A stretch of DNA of 14,729 bases from Caldilineaceae bacterium (GTDB taxonomy: Bacteria; Chloroflexota; Anaerolineae; Caldilineales; Caldilineaceae): assembly GCA_015494005.1 (NCBI GenBank), contig WGCB01000770.1, positions 1-14,729 on the forward strand, given 5' to 3'. The notes under the pieces are model-generated. The model was not told where the DNA came from. It was given only the letters and a program-made list of their open reading frames with translations, and did not search any database. This document shows positions 1 through 6,991 of the stretch, piece by piece. The position numbers were made by a program, and so were the translations under genes. Position 1 is the first letter of the stretch; every line of letters starts with the position of its first letter.

Positions 1-276
1 GGCGAGGTTTACAACATTGGTGGAGGGCGTTACAGCAACTGTTCCATGTTGGAAGCCATAGAACTTTGCGAACAAATCGCCGGCCGCAAACTCAACTGGA
101 CATATTCGGAACAAAACCGTAGAGGTGATCATATTTGGTGGATCAGCGACATTTCTAAGTTCAAAGGACATTATCCCGACTGGCAATTAACATATGATGT
201 CCCACGTATTTTGCGTGAAATCTACTCGCAGAATGCCGCTCGCTGGGAAACACAACGAGCTGAAACACCACTATGA
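1..276 (+). CDS. NAD-dependent epimerase/dehydratase, C-terminal end (CDP-paratose 2-epimerase-like), partial
   Basis: The reading frame is open from the first base, so the gene starts before the window and only about 91 C-terminal residues are visible. It opens with the YNIGGG segment that in extended SDR sugar-nucleotide epimerases lies in the substrate-binding half, followed by [22 protein letters not shown] and [14 protein letters not shown]. This combination resembles the C-terminus of CDP-paratose/tyvelose 2-epimerases (RfbE-like), which act on cytosolic nucleotide sugars before glycan assembly. The NAD-binding Rossmann part is outside the window, so cofactor and substrate cannot be confirmed. 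The stop overlaps the next start by four bases (ATGA), implying a translationally coupled operon with the glycosyltransferase that follows. GC is lower than in the genes after about position 1400. Confidence 0.8.
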   Translation, partial: GEVYNIGGGRYSNCSMLEAIELCEQIAGRKLNWTYSEQNRRGDHIWWISDISKFKGHYPDWQLTYDVPRILREIYSQNAARWETQRAETPL

Positions 277-1082
277 TCGATAAAGGCAAAAAAAATCTGC
301 TCGGCATCTATATCGATGCCGTTGATTATGAAACTGTTGTAACAAAAATCATTCGGGCTGCACAGGAACAGCGTAGCCTGGCCGTTTCAGCGCTGGCTGT
401 TCACGGTGTCATGACGGGCATCCTCGATCCGATTCATGCGGCGAGATTGAATACTTTGGATCTAGTGGTGCCCGATGGTCAACCGGTGCGGTGGGCGTTA
501 AACTTGCTCCATGGCACAAACCTTCCAGATAGAGTCTATGGCCCTACCTTGATGTTGAAAGTTTGTGCGCAGGCAGCTATGGAAGGATTACCGATTTATT
601 TATACGGTAGCACTTCTGACATACTTTTGCGTCTGGCTGATAACCTTCGTAATCAATTTCCTCGTCTTCAAATCGCTGGGCTCCAACCATCTCGTTTTCG
701 CCAGATTACATTGACTGAAAAAGAAGAAATAATCCAAACCATTGCAACGAGTGGAGCGCGTATTCTGTTCGTTGGCCTGGGCTGCCCTCGTCAGGAGGTA
801 TGGGTCTATGAGCACCGCGGGCTGTTGCCTATGCCTATGCTTGCTGTAGGCGCAGCGTTTGCTTTTCATGCTGGCGTTGTAGCCCAAGCGCCGCCTCAAC
901 TCCAGAAAATGGGATTGGAATGGTTCTATCGTCTCGTTAGAGAGCCCAAGCGGCTCTGGCGCCGTTACCTGAAACTGAATCCTCTCTATTTATGGCTGGT
1001 GGGCTTGCAGTTGATGGGATTGCGAAGATTTCACCCAACGGAAATTACCCCGCCTGACCAAAATGCACTACGTTATGGATGA
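273..1082 (+). CDS. WecG/TagA/CpsF-family glycosyltransferase
   Basis: This 269-residue protein matches the length and motif order of the GT26 family, which transfers a sugar (classically N-acetylmannosamine or its uronic acid) onto undecaprenyl-diphosphate-linked GlcNAc at the inner membrane face. Visible motifs are [14 protein letters not shown] (residues about 62-75, including the conserved Asp that acts as base in TagA), RVYGPTLM (87-94), [13 protein letters not shown] (165-177) and [11 protein letters not shown] (191-201). The C-terminal basic, aromatic tail from about residue 209 ([20 protein letters not shown]) is the part of TagA enzymes linked to membrane association. The ATG overlaps the upstream epimerase stop. 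The donor sugar cannot be told from sequence. Base composition is low for this window: bases 601-660 hold 24 G or C out of 60. An alternative annotation is a teichoic-acid-type N-acetylmannosaminyltransferase; the family call is firm. Confidence 0.92.
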   Translation: MIDKGKKNLLGIYIDAVDYETVVTKIIRAAQEQRSLAVSALAVHGVMTGILDPIHAARLNTLDLVVPDGQPVRWALNLLHGTNLPDRVYGPTLMLKVCAQAAMEGLPIYLYGSTSDILLRLADNLRNQFPRLQIAGLQPSRFRQITLTEKEEIIQTIATSGARILFVGLGCPRQEVWVYEHRGLLPMPMLAVGAAFAFHAGVVAQAPPQLQKMGLEWFYRLVREPKRLWRRYLKLNPLYLWLVGLQLMGLRRFHPTEITPPDQNALRYG

Positions 1083-1291
1083 ATGGCCGTCATACCGTGC
1101 AAACAGTGGGTTGCTATTCGGCTCACAACCAGCCCCAGGCGCCTCGCTGGATGCAGCGCAGTGGCTTAGAATGGTTCTTCCGTTTGCTCACCGAGCCTCG
1201 TCGCCTCTGGCGTCGATACTTGATCAATAACCCAAAATTCGTGGCCCGGGTTGCAATGCAGCTTGGAGGCTTTCAACGGTACTCGTTGTAA
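1079..1291 (+). pseudogene. Remnant of a second WecG/TagA glycosyltransferase (C-terminal tail only)
   Basis: A 70-codon frame starts in an ATGA overlap with the stop of the complete WecG/TagA gene. From QAPRWMQRSGLEWFF to the end it aligns without gaps to residues 205-253 of that neighbour: by hand, 27 of 49 positions are identical, including GLEWF, EP, RLWRRYL and NP. Just upstream, TVG and SAH look like a degraded form of the family's AVGAAF..HA motif. The catalytic Asp region and the GCPRQE motif are absent, so it cannot be an active transferase. It is best read as a decayed paralogue or recombination scar from a tandem or replaced transferase gene. At 55 percent identity it is not a recent tandem duplication. 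The frame is open and could be translated by coupling; a membrane-tethering peptide is possible but not supported. Confidence 0.7.
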
Positions 1292-1479
1292 GTCGACTAC
1301 CTGGACACTCGGGACCACAACAATCGAATACATGAAAGGTCTTGGCTGTGTCGGTGCTGCAGCCACTAGTGCATTACCCCAACCGTTGTATTACTCCGAC
1401 AGTGCAGAGCCACTGTATAAATGCACATTGATCACCTCCCAGCCTGCCCACACGTCCCACCCTGCAGGAGATAGGCCCC

Positions 1480-2910
1480 ATGTTCAAACGATTCAGCGCC
1501 AACTACATGGCCCTGCTCCTTCTCATGGACGGTCTCATTGTCCAGGCTTCTCTCTGGCTGGGCATGGAGCTGCGCTACATCCTCCCCTTCGGCCAGGAAG
1601 TCCGACCGGAATGGGCCCCCCGCTGGCTCTACGTCCCCAACCTGGAGCTGCATGTGGCCGTGGCCGGGCTGTGGCTGGCCAGCTTCCTCCTGGCTGCGGT
1701 CTACACCCCCCGCAAGATCATCCACTGGTACGACGAGTTCCAGCGGCTGATCCTGGCCCACACTGTAGCCGCCCTCTCCCTGGCCGGGGCTCTCTACCTG
1801 GCCAACATCCCTCTCCTGCGCCTCACCTTCCTTTACTTCTATCTGCTGGCCTTCGCCGGCCTACTGGGCTACCGAGTGCTCCTGCGCCTCTATCACCGCA
1901 TGCGCCGGGAAGATCCCCGCAACGTGGCCCGCATCCTGGTGGTGGGGGCGGGGCATGTGGGCCAGAGTATCGTGAGGGAGTTCCGGCGCCAGCAGTGGCC
2001 CGGCCTGGAGTTCGTGGGCTTCCTGGATGACGACCCGGACAAACGCCGCCAGCCTGTGCTGGGGCTGCCGGTCCTGGGGGTGCTGGACAAGGCGCCGGAG
2101 ATGGTGCGCCGCTACCACGTGGACGAGGTGATCATCGCCTTGCCGCCCCAGGCCCACACCCGGCTGGCCAACCTGGTGGCCATCCTCCAGGAACAGCCCG
2201 TGCGGGTGCGGGTGGTGCCGGACTACTTCGAGCTGGCCTTCTTCGGCGCCACGGTGGAGAGCCTGGGCGGCATTCCTCTCATCGGCCTGCGGGATCCCGC
2301 CATCGACGGCTTCCAGCGCCTGGTGAAACGCCTCATGGACATCTTCCTCTCCAGCCTGGGCCTGATCCTGGCCTCTCCGGTCATGCTGGCCACGGCCCTG
2401 GCCATCAAGCTGGAGGACCGCGGGCCCATCTTCTACCGGGCGCCCCGGGTCGGGGAGAACGGCCGCCTCTTCCATATGCTGAAGTTCCGCTCCATGGTGG
2501 TGGACGCGGATCGGCTCCTGGAGAAGGTCAAGCAGGTGGACGAGCAGGGGCGGCTGATCCACAAGACCCCTCACGATCCCCGGGTGACCCGGGTGGGTCG
2601 CTTCATCCGCCGCACCAGCATCGATGAACTGCCCCAGCTGCTCAACGTCCTCAAAGGCGAGATGAGCCTGGTGGGCCCCCGGCCGGAGCTGCCCTGGCTG
2701 GTGGAGAAGTATGAGCCCTGGCAACGCAAGCGTTTCGCCGTACCCCAGGGGATCACCGGCTGGTGGCAGGTGAACGGCCGCAGCGACAAGCCCCTTCACC
2801 TCCACTCGGAGGATGACCTCTACTACATCCAGAACTACTCCCTCTGGCTGGACATTCAGATCCTGTGGAAGACCGTCTTCGTGGTGCTGCGGGGCAAGGG
2901 GGCCTATTGA
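1480..2910 (+). CDS. Polyprenyl-phosphate sugar-phosphate transferase (WbaP/WcaJ-type, priming enzyme)
   Basis: This 476-residue protein has the full architecture of exopolysaccharide priming enzymes, which transfer a hexose-1-phosphate from a nucleotide sugar to undecaprenyl phosphate. Hydrophobic stretches in about residues 9-30, 56-76, 90-108 and 114-138 form the N-terminal membrane bundle. A Rossmann-like CoA_binding_3 domain follows ([12 protein letters not shown] 150-161, [11 protein letters not shown] 179-189). The Bac_transf catalytic domain runs from KRLMDIF (283) to the end, with [11 protein letters not shown] (315-325), [12 protein letters not shown] (333-344), the catalytic-type [17 protein letters not shown] (377-393) and SLVGPRPE (396-403). 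An AGGAG lies nine bases before the ATG. GC jumps to the window norm within this gene (2041-2100 holds 44 G or C out of 60). The substrate (glucose, galactose or other) is not determinable. The following gene overlaps its stop. A TATAAA at 1416-1421 could be a -10 box, but no good -35 accompanies it. Confidence 0.93.
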   Translation: MFKRFSANYMALLLLMDGLIVQASLWLGMELRYILPFGQEVRPEWAPRWLYVPNLELHVAVAGLWLASFLLAAVYTPRKIIHWYDEFQRLILAHTVAALSLAGALYLANIPLLRLTFLYFYLLAFAGLLGYRVLLRLYHRMRREDPRNVARILVVGAGHVGQSIVREFRRQQWPGLEFVGFLDDDPDKRRQPVLGLPVLGVLDKAPEMVRRYHVDEVIIALPPQAHTRLANLVAILQEQPVRVRVVPDYFELAFFGATVESLGGIPLIGLRDPAIDGFQRLVKRLMDIFLSSLGLILASPVMLATALAIKLEDRGPIFYRAPRVGENGRLFHMLKFRSMVVDADRLLEKVKQVDEQGRLIHKTPHDPRVTRVGRFIRRTSIDELPQLLNVLKGEMSLVGPRPELPWLVEKYEPWQRKRFAVPQGITGWWQVNGRSDKPLHLHSEDDLYYIQNYSLWLDIQILWKTVFVVLRGKGAY

Positions 2911-4169
2911 GTCGCTGGATCCGGCGCCTGGCCTGGTTGGAGCTTTTCTGGATCCTGCTCCTGGGCCTGCCCATCACCTTCCCTGGCCGCTTCCTTCCCA
3001 TCCAAACCCATCCGGCCCTTCTCGGGGCCCTCTTTCTCTTCTGGCCTCTGCGCTGGCTGGCCACGGGTCGCCTGCACCGGCGCACCCCCATGGACTGGAG
3101 CCTGGCCCTTCTCCTGCTCTGGCTGCCGGTGAATCTGTGGGCCTCGGTGGATCTGTCCGCCTCCTGGGTGGCGGCCGGCTATCTGCTCTTCGGCCTCACT
3201 CTCTGCGTGGCCCTGGTCAACTGGCCCCCCGCCCAGGAGCGTCCCCAGTTGGTGGCCTGGGCCCTGTTGGCGGTTGCCGGTAGCCTGGCCCTGCTCGCCC
3301 CGTCCATCACCGCCTGGAAAAAGGAGTTCCGCCTGTTCCGTCTGCCCCAGGTCTACGACTTCTTCCAGTCCATCTCTCTGAACCTGGGGGAGACCATCCA
3401 CGCCAACCTGCTGGCCGGCCTGCTGGTCATGGCCCTGCCCCTCTTCCTGGCCCTGGCCCTCTCCTGGAAGGGGGACCGGCGATCCTGGCTGCGCTGGATC
3501 TTCGCCCTCTTCGTCCTGCTCCTGCTGGCCATCCTGGTGCTGACCCAGAGTCGGGGTGGGTACCTGGCCGGGACCCTCGCCCTGGCCTTGGTCCTGGCCC
3601 TGCGCTGGCCCCGGCTCTTCTATGCCACATCCCTGGCTCTGCTGGGCGGGCTGGCGGTGGTCCTCTGGCTGGGGCCCTCCCAGGTGTTGGAGATGGTGGG
3701 CGGGGACAGCACCTTCGGCGGGGCCAACTTCCGCCTGGAGATGTGGACCAATGCCCTCTATGCCCTGTCGGATTTCATCTTCACGGGCATCGGTATCGGC
3801 ACGTTTCGCCAGGTCATGCCCCTCCTCTATCCCTTCGTCTCCATCACGCCGGATAGCCCTTCCTTCACCCACGCCCACAACCTCTACCTCCAGATCGGAC
3901 TGGACCTGGGACTGCCCGGACTCATCGCTTGGCTGGCCTTGATCCTCGTCCTCTTCGCCCTGCTCATTCCCCGGGTCCGCCGCCGGGACAGTTCCCTGGA
4001 GTGGGCCCTGGCCGTGGGCGCGCTGGGCGGGTTGGTCGCCATGCTGGTCCACGGCCTGCTGGACGCGGTCACCTGGGGGACGAAGCTGGCCTTCTATCCC
4101 TGGATGCTCTACGCGCTGATCGTGCTGCTGGGTCAGGAAGGGGAGCCAGGGGCCGGGGAGATGGAGTGA
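2907..4169 (+). CDS. O-antigen ligase/polymerase family (Wzy_C) membrane protein
   Basis: I place the start at the TTG of a TTGA overlap with the upstream transferase stop, preceded by AAGGGGG at 2896-2902. This gives 420 residues and starts right before the first hydrophobic helix; an ATG 14 codons upstream lies well inside the preceding gene. About ten or more hydrophobic segments run through the protein, as in O-antigen ligases (WaaL) and Wzy polymerases. Family signatures are TQSRGGYLAG (residues about 213-222) and FTHAHNLYLQIGLDLGLPG (about 320-338); the latter contains the His considered important in these enzymes, in a periplasm-facing loop. The likely role is polymerising or transferring lipid-linked glycan outside the inner membrane. 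Ligase and polymerase cannot be separated by sequence alone. In a presumably single-membrane or atypical-envelope chloroflexote, a polymerase or glycoprotein-type transfer may be more plausible. Coupling with the priming enzyme supports the glycan role. Confidence 0.85.
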   Translation: MSRWIRRLAWLELFWILLLGLPITFPGRFLPIQTHPALLGALFLFWPLRWLATGRLHRRTPMDWSLALLLLWLPVNLWASVDLSASWVAAGYLLFGLTLCVALVNWPPAQERPQLVAWALLAVAGSLALLAPSITAWKKEFRLFRLPQVYDFFQSISLNLGETIHANLLAGLLVMALPLFLALALSWKGDRRSWLRWIFALFVLLLLAILVLTQSRGGYLAGTLALALVLALRWPRLFYATSLALLGGLAVVLWLGPSQVLEMVGGDSTFGGANFRLEMWTNALYALSDFIFTGIGIGTFRQVMPLLYPFVSITPDSPSFTHAHNLYLQIGLDLGLPGLIAWLALILVLFALLIPRVRRRDSSLEWALAVGALGGLVAMLVHGLLDAVTWGTKLAFYPWMLYALIVLLGQEGEPGAGEME

Positions 4170-4302
4170 CGGGTGGTAGACGGGTAGGTGCCCGGCCTGC
4201 CGGTAGCATCCGTTTGACTGTGCGGTTGCAAACCGCACCTACTTTTGTCCGTGATATCCGTGTTCGGTGTTGCGGAGAGGGAGGGGTGGCGTCCATTCAG
4301 GC

Positions 4303-4396
4303 GTGCGGTTGGAAACCGCACCTACGGGCGCCTGGCCAATTCCCACATGCGCCGCCAACCGTTCCTCCCCCAAGCTGGGGGAGGCTAGGAGGGGGT
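4303..4396 (+). repeat. 94-bp composite repeat, copy 1
   Basis: This copy begins with the GTGCGGTT-GGA-AACCGCAC hairpin (4303-4321). A linker of about 42 bases follows, then a second hairpin CCTCCCCC-AAGCT-GGGGGAGG (4364-4384), and it ends with CTAGGAGGGGGT. It matches copy 2 at 4517-4610 base for base apart from two substitutions that I can see (4318 and 4333 in this copy). A short shared lead-in (GGCGTCC, then TCA) precedes both copies. Confidence 0.88.
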
Positions 4397-4468
4397 GTCC
4401 CGACCTACGGACATGCACCAATCGTGCGGTTTGCAACCGCACCTACTTTTGTCTGCTTTCGAGGGGCT

Positions 4469-4487
4469 GTCGGGCTGATAGCCCGAC
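4469..4487 (+). repeat. Same-geometry hairpin with a different arm sequence
   Basis: GTCGGGCT-GAT-AGCCCGAC forms an 8-3-8 hairpin followed by CTAC, exactly the geometry and tail of the GTGCGGTT family but with unrelated arm bases. A right-arm-only fragment, CCCGACCTAC, sits at 4399-4408. This suggests that the structure and the CTAC tail are conserved while the stem sequence can differ. Confidence 0.75.
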
Positions 4488-4516
4488 CTACCGGTAGGGA
4501 AGGCGTCCGCTCAACC

Positions 4517-4610
4517 GTGCGGTTGGAAACCACACCTACGGGCGCCCGGCCAATTCCCACATGCGCCGCCAACCGTTCCTCCCCCAAGCTGGGGGAGGCT
4601 AGGAGGGGGT
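4517..4610 (+). repeat. 94-bp composite repeat, copy 2
   Basis: This is the second copy of the two-hairpin unit at 4303-4396. It differs by G to A at 4532, which unpairs one base of the first stem, and by T to C at 4547. The second hairpin CCTCCCCC-AAGCT-GGGGGAGG is intact at 4578-4598. It ends 18 bases before the downstream terminator hairpin. Confidence 0.88.
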
Positions 4611-4627
4611 AGCACATCCCGGAAACG

Positions 4628-4665
4628 AAAAAGACCTGCCAGGTTTCAACGACCCGGCAGGTCTT
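4628..4665 (-). terminator. Rho-independent terminator for the cysteine-rich small gene
   Basis: A 10-bp perfect stem (AAGACCTGCC at 4631-4640 with GGCAGGTCTT at 4656-4665) is followed on the minus strand by TTTTT (4632-4628). It lies 65 bases after the stop of the minus-strand gene. On the plus strand the stem is followed only by GCTGTTTCT, so any effect on the glycan operon would be weaker. Confidence 0.8.
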
Positions 4666-4729
4666 GCTGTTTCTATGGGGGCAGATTTCTATCCACGCAG
4701 AGTGTACGGGTCTGCTCGTCCTGGATCCG

Positions 4730-5068
4730 CTAGACGGCGACGGCCACCGGATGGGTGACCAAGCGGCTCTCCTGGACCTCTCGCAGGGAGTTCTCGAAGG
4801 CCTGGACCATCATGGCGTCGGAGACTTTGGCTGCGGCCACGGTGCGCCGGGCACAGGAGACACAGCCCAGGGAGGCCTTGTAGCTGCTCTGGTCACAGTG
4901 GAGGCAGTTGCAGAGGCGGATCATCATCAGGGTGAAGGCCACCGTGTCCTCGCTGCCGTCGGGCTGGCTGGCCACCCGGTTCACCAGCTCCTGCCAAACG
5001 GGGCCTCGTTCCTTGCGCAGGGGAGCAATGGCTCGATAGGGGAACAGAATTTCACTCTCGGGGAACAT
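4730..5068 (-). CDS. Small cysteine-rich protein of unknown function
   Basis: I do not recognise a named family. The 112-residue protein has no signal peptide or obvious membrane helix. Five cysteines cluster in the middle, CNCLHC (53-58) and GCVSC (68-72), with an eleven-residue gap. The C-X2-C ... C-X2-C spacing would suit a structural zinc site. The segment after it (RRTVAAAKVSDAMMVQAFENSLREVQE, about 74-100, broken here only for reference) looks helical and amphipathic. The start is supported by GAGGTG five bases upstream, and the gene has its own terminator, so it seems monocistronic. Its reading frame shows GC-rich third positions like neighbouring real genes. It might be a regulatory or adaptor protein, but nothing in the neighbourhood says so. 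Confidence 0.75.
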   Translation of the reverse strand: MFPESEILFPYRAIAPLRKERGPVWQELVNRVASQPDGSEDTVAFTLMMIRLCNCLHCDQSSYKASLGCVSCARRTVAAAKVSDAMMVQAFENSLREVQESRLVTHPVAVAV

Positions 5069-5180
5069 CGCTTCACCTCGTGCCGAAGTGGGTACCGGTG
5101 GATGATGGATCGGACGATCCAGGAGGGATTGTGAATTATCTTACATTTCGAGATAGTATCATGGGGAGAAACGGCCTGTC

Positions 5181-5220
5181 AAAAAGAAATCAAACAAAAC
5201 CGGACGGCGGGAGGATCCGG
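5181..5220 (-). terminator. Probable terminator after the Yip1-like pair
   Basis: Read on the minus strand, CCGGA (5220-5216) pairs with TCCGG (5204-5200) across an 11-base loop. It is followed by TTTTGTTTGATTTCTTTTT. A competing stem (CCCGG 5234-5230 with CCGGG 5221-5217) overlaps it. It sits about 20 bases after the stop at 5241. The stem is short, so confidence is moderate. Confidence 0.45.
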
Positions 5221-5240
5221 GCGTGCTATCCCGGGACGCA

Positions 5241-5963
5241 CTACCCCAGGGCGAAGATCAGCCCCATCGCCCACAGCCCCGTCAGCATCAGGAAGAACAG
5301 GAGGATGGCTCCCAAAGGCAGGAACACGGCCAGGGCGGAGCTCCCCAGGGAGAAGCCGGTGACGGCCTGGTTGGCCTTCACGTAGACGGCCAGGGCCCAG
5401 ATCCAGGCGGCCAGGCGGAAGAGCCCGCCCAGACAGGGGATGGGGGCGAGTCCGCTGAGCAGCAGGGGCACCGCCGCGAAGCCGGTGGCGGCGTAGAAAC
5501 GTTGCAGGGTATTGGTGGCGCCCAGGCCCTTGTTCAGCACCATGACTAGCAGGCCGTAGACGATCCAGAGGTTGAGCCAGCGCAAGGGCCAGCTGAGCCA
5601 CTCTCCCAGGGCGCTGAGTCCAGCCGCCAGCCAGCCAGGCAGGGGCTGTCCCAGGCCGGCCAGGGTCTGGTAGAGGTCGCCCATCACGCTTATGACGGGC
5701 GCGGCAGGAAAGACAAGAGGTCCTTCCTGCATGGCCGCGCCGGCTCGGGCCAGCATGGCCAGGGGCAGGGCGGCGCCAGTTCGGGCAGCCAGGGCCCAGT
5801 TGATCAGGAAGGGGATGAAGCCGGCCACCAGCCCCAACAGGACGATCATGCCCAGGGCCTGGCGCATGGTGATGGCCGTGTAGGCCTCGGGCCGGAGCTG
5901 GGCTGCATCGCTCATCTGCTGGGTGGAGGGCAACCATTCCCGCATCTTCGTCCGGTCCCACAT
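5241..5963 (-). CDS. Yip1-domain-like multi-pass membrane protein (second of a pair)
   Basis: The ATG at 5963 shares one base with the stop of the upstream gene (TGATG) and has GGGGAGGG about eight to ten bases before it, so the start is well supported and gives 240 residues. The frame stays open further upstream, but only as overlap with the neighbouring gene. A soluble N-terminus with MRQALGMIVLL at about 34-44 leads into five or so hydrophobic segments: residues about 38-58, 130-150, 160-180, 183-200 and 212-238. The layout (polar N-terminus, then a C-terminal membrane bundle with a GFAAVPLLLSGLAPIP stretch) fits the bacterial Yip1 family, whose function is unknown. It forms a two-gene unit with a paralogue-like partner. 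No catalytic motif is visible. Confidence 0.72.
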   Translation of the reverse strand: MWDRTKMREWLPSTQQMSDAAQLRPEAYTAITMRQALGMIVLLGLVAGFIPFLINWALAARTGAALPLAMLARAGAAMQEGPLVFPAAPVISVMGDLYQTLAGLGQPLPGWLAAGLSALGEWLSWPLRWLNLWIVYGLLVMVLNKGLGATNTLQRFYAATGFAAVPLLLSGLAPIPCLGGLFRLAAWIWALAVYVKANQAVTGFSLGSSALAVFLPLGAILLFFLMLTGLWAMGLIFALG

Positions 5964-6667
5964 CAGAGCAGCCCTCCCCAGAAGCCCAGGAAGAATCCCA
6001 CCGCCGTGGCCACCAGGGCAGTCAGCAGGGCCATCCCCAGGAAGGCGAACAGCGCGGCCGCGGCCGCCCGGGGATAGGGCAGCTCGTGGGCCGTCTGCAG
6101 GGCCCGGTAGGCGATGAGCAGCCCCCAGGTCCAGAGCAACAGGGAGGAGACCTGGGTGAAGGGGATGACCTGGACCAGGAGGAGCAGCCGGGGCGCCACC
6201 ATCAGGGCCATGGCCCCCAGGGTCTGGTTCAGGGAGCCTTGCCCACCCAGCAGCCGGGCCCCGCCGTAGCCCAGCAGCCCGGTGACCAGCCACTGCAGCA
6301 GCCAGCCGGCAGGCAGGCTCACCAGCAGGAGCAGCCGCAGCCAGCCCGTCCCGTAGCCCACCGCGCTCCGCCACAGGTCCCAGAGGAAACGCACCTGCTC
6401 CTGGGCTTCCGCAGGGAGGCCGGCTCCTCCGGTCACCTGACGCAGGGCCAGGAAAAAGGTCTCCAACACCGCGTTGGGGTCCGGCAGGCTGGCCGTGAGC
6501 AGCAGGCCGCCCACAATTTTCGCCAGGCCCACCAACACCGCAATGGAGGTGACGAGAAAAAGCCCCTCCACCCACGGGTTGTCGTCGTCCACCATCTCCA
6601 CGAAGGGATCCGGCTCCAGCACCAGGGCCTGGCCCAGGTAACGGGGGTAGTTTTCGGGTTGTAACAT
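5963..6667 (-). CDS. Yip1-domain-like multi-pass membrane protein (first of a pair)
   Basis: I chose the ATG at 6667, preceded by GAGGAC with seven bases of spacing. The frame continues upstream to 6925, but that part runs through a repeat hairpin and has no membrane or family character. The resulting 234-residue protein starts with a short soluble stretch (MLQPENYPRYLGQALVLEPD), then has hydrophobic segments near residues 35-56, 100-125, 145-165, 170-190 and 205-234. A PFVEMVDDDNPWVEGL region precedes the first helix, as in Yip1 proteins of Chloroflexota and Firmicutes annotated as YIP1 family. Role unknown; possibly membrane trafficking or stress related, which is speculation. Translational coupling to the second gene suggests that the two act together. 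Confidence 0.75.
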   Translation of the reverse strand: MLQPENYPRYLGQALVLEPDPFVEMVDDDNPWVEGLFLVTSIAVLVGLAKIVGGLLLTASLPDPNAVLETFFLALRQVTGGAGLPAEAQEQVRFLWDLWRSAVGYGTGWLRLLLLVSLPAGWLLQWLVTGLLGYGGARLLGGQGSLNQTLGAMALMVAPRLLLLVQVIPFTQVSSLLLWTWGLLIAYRALQTAHELPYPRAAAAALFAFLGMALLTALVATAVGFFLGFWGGLL

Positions 6668-6833
6668 TCGGTTTGTCCTCGCTGCGTGCCTACACTCCAC
6701 CCTGGCCCTCTGCGGGTCAAGGAGGGAACAGTTGGAGACGAGGCCGGGAATGTGCTCCCGGTGGAGATTGGCCCGGCTGTGCCAGGCTGGGAGCACACAA
6801 ATGAGCCCGGGCACCGTCTCTATCTGTTCAAGC

Positions 6834-6852
6834 GTGCGGCTGCGAACCGCAC
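6834..6852 (-). repeat. GTGCGGTT-type hairpin, probably inverted copy
   Basis: On the plus strand the unit reads GTGCGGCT-GCG-AACCGCAC, with one G-T wobble pair. On the minus strand it is preceded by GGCGTCCGTATGG, matching the GGCGTCC lead-in seen before the copies at 4303 and 4517. This implies that this copy lies in the opposite orientation. It would sit in the 5' leader of the Yip1-like pair. Confidence 0.7.
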
Positions 6853-6882
6853 CCATACGGACGCCCTCTTTTCCTCTTCTGC

Positions 6883-6912
6883 ATCTTAGCACAGTGCAAA
6901 GAACTGTTGCAA
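6883..6912 (-). promoter_or_regulatory. Possible sigma-70-type promoter for the Yip1-like pair
   Basis: On the minus strand, TTGCAA (6912-6907) and TAAGAT (6888-6883) are separated by 18 bases. Each box matches four of six consensus positions. It would give a leader of about 200 bases carrying the inverted repeat hairpin. Weak evidence. Confidence 0.33.
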
Positions 6913-6991
6913 CATTTTCTGGCAAGTTTCCCGGAAAGAAGAAAAGCGATTTGCGCGCCGCCTAGCCTTTGCAGTACCATAGGTTTTTGGA

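Larger units (their letters stand above)
4220..4610 (+). repeat. Cluster of REP-like hairpin repeats in A-B-A-B order
   Basis: The 560 bases between 4169 and 4730 contain no convincing gene. Four 19-bp hairpins share the form GTGCGGTT-NNN-AACCGCAC, at 4220-4238, 4303-4321, 4424-4442 and 4517-4535 (the last has one arm mismatch). Each is followed by CTAC. The first and third continue CTACTTTTGTC (type A); the second and fourth continue CTACGGGCGCC or CTACGGGCGCCC (type B), so the block looks like a duplicated A-B unit. All four lie in the same orientation. Short open frames across the block exist only because the repeats lack stops, and they show no protein family signature. Confidence 0.88.

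Noticed and set aside
2904..4238. Long open frame (444 codons) on the minus strand opposite the O-antigen-ligase-like gene
   Set aside because: Its translation is rich in Gln, Gly, Pro, Glu and His with no domain, as expected for the antisense of a GC-rich membrane-protein gene; the plus strand shows family motifs.
4220..4610. Possible CRISPR array
   Set aside because: The repeats are palindromic, irregularly spaced (83, 121 and 93 bases between starts) and the intervening sequence itself is repeated; there are no cas genes nearby.
4133..4617. Several short open frames on both strands in the repeat cluster
   Set aside because: They are translations of the repeats themselves (recurring 'VRLQTAPT'-like strings) with no start signals or independent conservation visible.
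5964..6575. In-frame upstream extension of the second Yip1-like gene
   Set aside because: It only overlaps the first Yip1-like gene in another frame and is low-complexity Gly/Ala/Pro; the ATG at 5963 has a ribosome site and a stop-start overlap.
6668..6925. N-terminal extension of the first Yip1-like gene
   Set aside because: It reads through a repeat hairpin and has no family character; ATG 6667 has a good GAGGAC site.
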